Source: Pseudomonadota bacterium
GTDB lineage: Bacteria > Pseudomonadota > Gammaproteobacteria > Burkholderiales > Gallionellaceae
Direction of reading: 5' to 3'
Assembly: GCA_021781695.1 (NCBI GenBank)
Contig: JAJXWG010000070.1
Span: forward strand, 1 to 7,860
Length of the DNA: 7,860 nucleotides
The notes beneath the pieces are model-generated. The model saw only the letters and a list, made by a program, of their open reading frames with translations. It had not been told where the DNA came from and ran no database searches. Position 1 is the stretch's first letter. Every line of letters begins with the position of its first letter. The position numbers and the translations under genes were made by a program. Of this stretch, positions 6,239 through 7,860 are shown one piece after another.

Positions 6239-6537
6239 CACAACAAACTTATGTAGGTATAGACCAGGATAGCAATGCAGGACTGACGCATCTTGGCCGT
6301 ATGGTGCGGGACGCCTGGATATTCGGAATTCTGCCCGAGACAGAAACCTGTGCGGGCTGGGATGCCTCGCGCATGCAGAATTTGTACGAGAAGGTGTATG
6401 CGGCCTGGGAACCCTATGCTCATCTACCCAGCCGTCTGCCCGAAGCCTTGCGTGAAAAGCACGCGCGCTTTTACGCTAATGCGATTGATAATGCGCGCGG
6501 AGAAGGATGGGACCCCGAACTCGGCGATGACGATTAA
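6235..6537 (+). CDS. cbbN: Small CbbN-like protein of unknown function, coupled to cbbO
   Basis: A soluble 100-residue protein with no signal peptide or membrane segment. Its ATG overlaps the cbbO stop as ATGA, so translation is probably coupled; GCGGGA (6221-6226) is a possible Shine-Dalgarno. The N-terminal half contains LTHLGRMVRDAWIFGILPE (17-35) then ETCAGW (37-42), which looks like a conserved block. A charged, Tyr/Trp-rich helical stretch follows (about 45-88), and the protein ends in an acidic tail, GWDPELGDDD. I assign the symbol mainly by position: as I recall, the N. europaea RuBisCO operon ends in a small cbbN after cbbO. No catalytic motif is visible. A role as a CbbQO or RuBisCO accessory factor is inference from operon position only. 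Its stop overlaps that of the convergent gene by 4 bp. Confidence 0.8.
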   Translation: MTQQTYVGIDQDSNAGLTHLGRMVRDAWIFGILPETETCAGWDASRMQNLYEKVYAAWEPYAHLPSRLPEALREKHARFYANAIDNARGEGWDPELGDDD

Positions 6538-6944
6538 TCAGCGTTTGGCGCAGGGAACTTAAGCACGCGCGCAAAACCGCTGAATCGCCCTTTTTCAGCA
6601 AGTTCATTCAGCGCGCGGGGAAATTCGGCCTGCAGACGGGACATGATGTCAGCCGCACCGGCTTGATAGTAAACGGCCTGATAGGCCACCGGTTCGTCGA
6701 GCGATATACGGTTTTGCGGCTGGAATTTTCGCCACGCGATGTCGATCCAGCATTTTCGTTCGCCGTCGAGGAAGATGAGCTCCTCCTCATCTAGAATGGC
6801 CAGGTATTGCATGGAACGAATCGGGATGAACAGGCAACCATTGATAGTTCTGGCAAGCAGGGTATGTGCCAGGTTGTAAGTCGCGGCAGGCAGCGAGCGT
6901 GGCTCGCTGGCAATTTCAATGTCCCGGTAGCAGGTGATTTCCAT
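6534..6944 (-). CDS. Hypothetical protein, 136 residues
   Basis: I do not recognise a named family. The frame runs from ATG 6944-6942 to TAA 6536-6534, whose bases overlap the cbbN stop. The protein appears cytoplasmic, without signal peptide or transmembrane segment. The middle has short beta-like hydrophobic stretches: CLFIPI (37-42), YLAIL (47-51), ELIFLD (55-60) and CWIDIAW (65-71). An amphipathic helix follows (about 98-118, ADIMSRLQAEFPRALNELAEK). The polar ARTINGCLFIPIRSMQYLAI segment reads like a constrained, conserved core. The coding frame is favoured over the opposite strand because its composition is protein-like and it fills the gap between cbbN and purC exactly. There is no clear Shine-Dalgarno upstream. 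Its location gives no strong clue to function; it is divergent from purC with a 23-bp gap. Confidence 0.75.
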   Translation of the reverse strand: MEITCYRDIEIASEPRSLPAATYNLAHTLLARTINGCLFIPIRSMQYLAILDEEELIFLDGERKCWIDIAWRKFQPQNRISLDEPVAYQAVYYQAGAADIMSRLQAEFPRALNELAEKGRFSGFARVLKFPAPNAD

Positions 6945-6967
6945 GGGTTTATTTTACGAGAAATGAT
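6945..6967. promoter_or_regulatory. 23-bp divergent gap between orf136 and purC
   Basis: This is all the non-coding DNA between two divergent starts. On the minus strand TAAAAT (complement of 6951-6956) is a fair -10 hexamer whose predicted start would fall at or next to the orf136 ATG, so its mRNA may be leaderless. On the plus strand GAG (6958-6960) is a weak Shine-Dalgarno for purC, seven bases from its ATG. No convincing -35 is seen for either gene, and the purC promoter must lie partly within orf136. Confidence 0.35.
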
Positions 6968-7860
6968 ATGAAAAATGCACTCTTTCAATCGGACATCAAG
7001 AGTCTGAAATTGCTCAATCGCGGCAAGGTTCGCGACATTTACGAAGTGGACAAGGATCATCTGTTGATCGTCACGACCGACCGCCTATCCGCTTTCGATG
7101 TGGTGCTGCCGACGCCGATACCCGGCAAGGGTGCGGTGCTGACCGCCGTCGCGAATTTCTGGTTCGGCCGGCTTCAGCATATCATCCCCAACCAGTTGAC
7201 CGGGATCGATCCCGCATCCGTGGTGGCAGAGAACGAACGCGAACAGGTAATCGATCGCGCAATAGTCGTGAAAAAGTTGAAGCCACTGCCGATCGAAGCC
7301 ATCGTTCGCGGCTATCTGGTGGGATCGGGCTGGAAGGAATACAAAAAGGAAGGCAGTGTCTGCGGCATTGCGTTACCCGCCGGACTCTGCGAAGCAGACA
7401 GGCTGCCGGAGCCGCTCTTCACCCCCTCCACCAAGGCGGAAATGGGCGCACATGATGAAAATATCAGCTACGAAAAAGCAGAGGAGTTGCTGGGTAAAGA
7501 GCTGGCAGCAAAGGTCCGCGATGTTTGCATCGCGCTTTACAAGGAGGCTGCCGCTTTTGCATTGGACAAGGGCATCATCATCGCCGACACCAAGTTCGAG
7601 TTCGGTCAGGATGATGAAGGCAAGCTTTATCTGATCGACGAAGCGCTCACCCCGGATTCTTCGCGTTTCTGGCCTGCGGATCAGTATCAGCCCGGCAGCA
7701 ACCCGCCCAGTTTCGACAAGCAATATGTGCGCGACTGGCTGGAGGCGAGCGGTTGGAACAAAAAGGCGCCCGGCCCCGAATTGCCGGCAGATGTCGTTGC
7801 CAAAACCACGGAGAAATACCGATTGGCCTTAAGGTACTTGACGCAGAGCCATATCGAAAA
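6968..7860 (+). CDS. purC: SAICAR synthase, PurC (3' end cut by window edge)
   Basis: Phosphoribosylaminoimidazole-succinocarboxamide synthase, which joins CAIR and aspartate with ATP hydrolysis in de novo purine synthesis; a cytoplasmic enzyme. The frame is open from ATG 6968 to the edge, 297 codons, close to full length for the roughly 295-300-residue long form found in many proteobacteria and yeast. Motifs: RGKVRDIY (18-25, nucleotide-binding loop), TDRLSAFD (37-44), the first family signature LPIEAIVRGYLVGS (107-120), FTPSTKAEMGAHDENIS (151-167), ADTKFEFG (206-213) and the second signature LIDEALTPDSSRFW (222-235). The start is chosen because the conserved N-terminus begins directly; the Shine-Dalgarno is weak. 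A housekeeping gene with no mechanistic link to the cbb operon apart from position. Confidence 0.97.
   Translation, partial: MKNALFQSDIKSLKLLNRGKVRDIYEVDKDHLLIVTTDRLSAFDVVLPTPIPGKGAVLTAVANFWFGRLQHIIPNQLTGIDPASVVAENEREQVIDRAIVVKKLKPLPIEAIVRGYLVGSGWKEYKKEGSVCGIALPAGLCEADRLPEPLFTPSTKAEMGAHDENISYEKAEELLGKELAAKVRDVCIALYKEAAAFALDKGIIIADTKFEFGQDDEGKLYLIDEALTPDSSRFWPADQYQPGSNPPSFDKQYVRDWLEASGWNKKAPGPELPADVVAKTTEKYRLALRYLTQSHIE

Noticed and set aside
1..7860. CRISPR array, insertion sequence, tRNA, rRNA or a new defence system
   Set aside because: I found no repeated spacer units, transposase, terminal repeats or structural RNA; the window is nearly filled by metabolic genes and their control sites.

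Overview
The window looks like the chromosome of an autotrophic betaproteobacterium, probably a relative of Nitrosomonadales or Gallionellaceae such as ammonia, iron or sulfur oxidisers. The basis is a complete green-type (Form IA) RuBisCO operon in the order cbbL-cbbS-cbbQ-cbbO-small ORF with a divergent cbbR. As I recall, this is the order described for Nitrosomonas europaea (cbbLGQON, where cbbG is the small subunit). The small-subunit N-terminus and the adjacent cbbQO assign it to the non-carboxysomal IAq subtype. No carboxysome shell genes are present in the window. The species cannot be named from sequence alone.

Layout: 1-914 (minus) is the LysR-type regulator CbbR, lacking only its last few codons beyond the left edge. 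915-1076 is an AT-rich divergent control region with a nested dyad that fits a CbbR operator, a candidate promoter and a palindrome in the untranslated leader. 1077-2498 is cbbL and 2565-2921 is cbbS. 3035-3841 is cbbQ and 3899-6238 is cbbO, which together encode the MoxR AAA+ ATPase and von Willebrand A adaptor of the RuBisCO activase. 6235-6537 is a 100-residue protein coupled to cbbO by an ATGA overlap, probably cbbN. On the minus strand, 6534-6944 encodes an unrecognised 136-residue protein whose stop overlaps the cbbN stop. Finally 6968-7860 is purC (SAICAR synthase), running off the right edge.

How it works together: CbbR should sense metabolite state and activate the cbbL promoter. CbbL and CbbS form the L8S8 enzyme. 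CbbQ and CbbO remodel inhibited active sites so that RuBisCO stays active. All three junctions from cbbL to cbbO carry a strong RNA hairpin: bulged in cbbL-cbbS, terminator-like in cbbS-cbbQ, and a perfect 13-bp stem in cbbQ-cbbO. This would fit graded expression, with RuBisCO subunits far above activase and CbbQ above CbbO. The 3' flank (orf136, purC) appears unrelated to carbon fixation.

I see no mobile element, CRISPR array, tRNA or rRNA. The window is a largely known system. The least understood parts are the small CbbN-like protein, the 136-residue protein and the RNA structures at the gene junctions.
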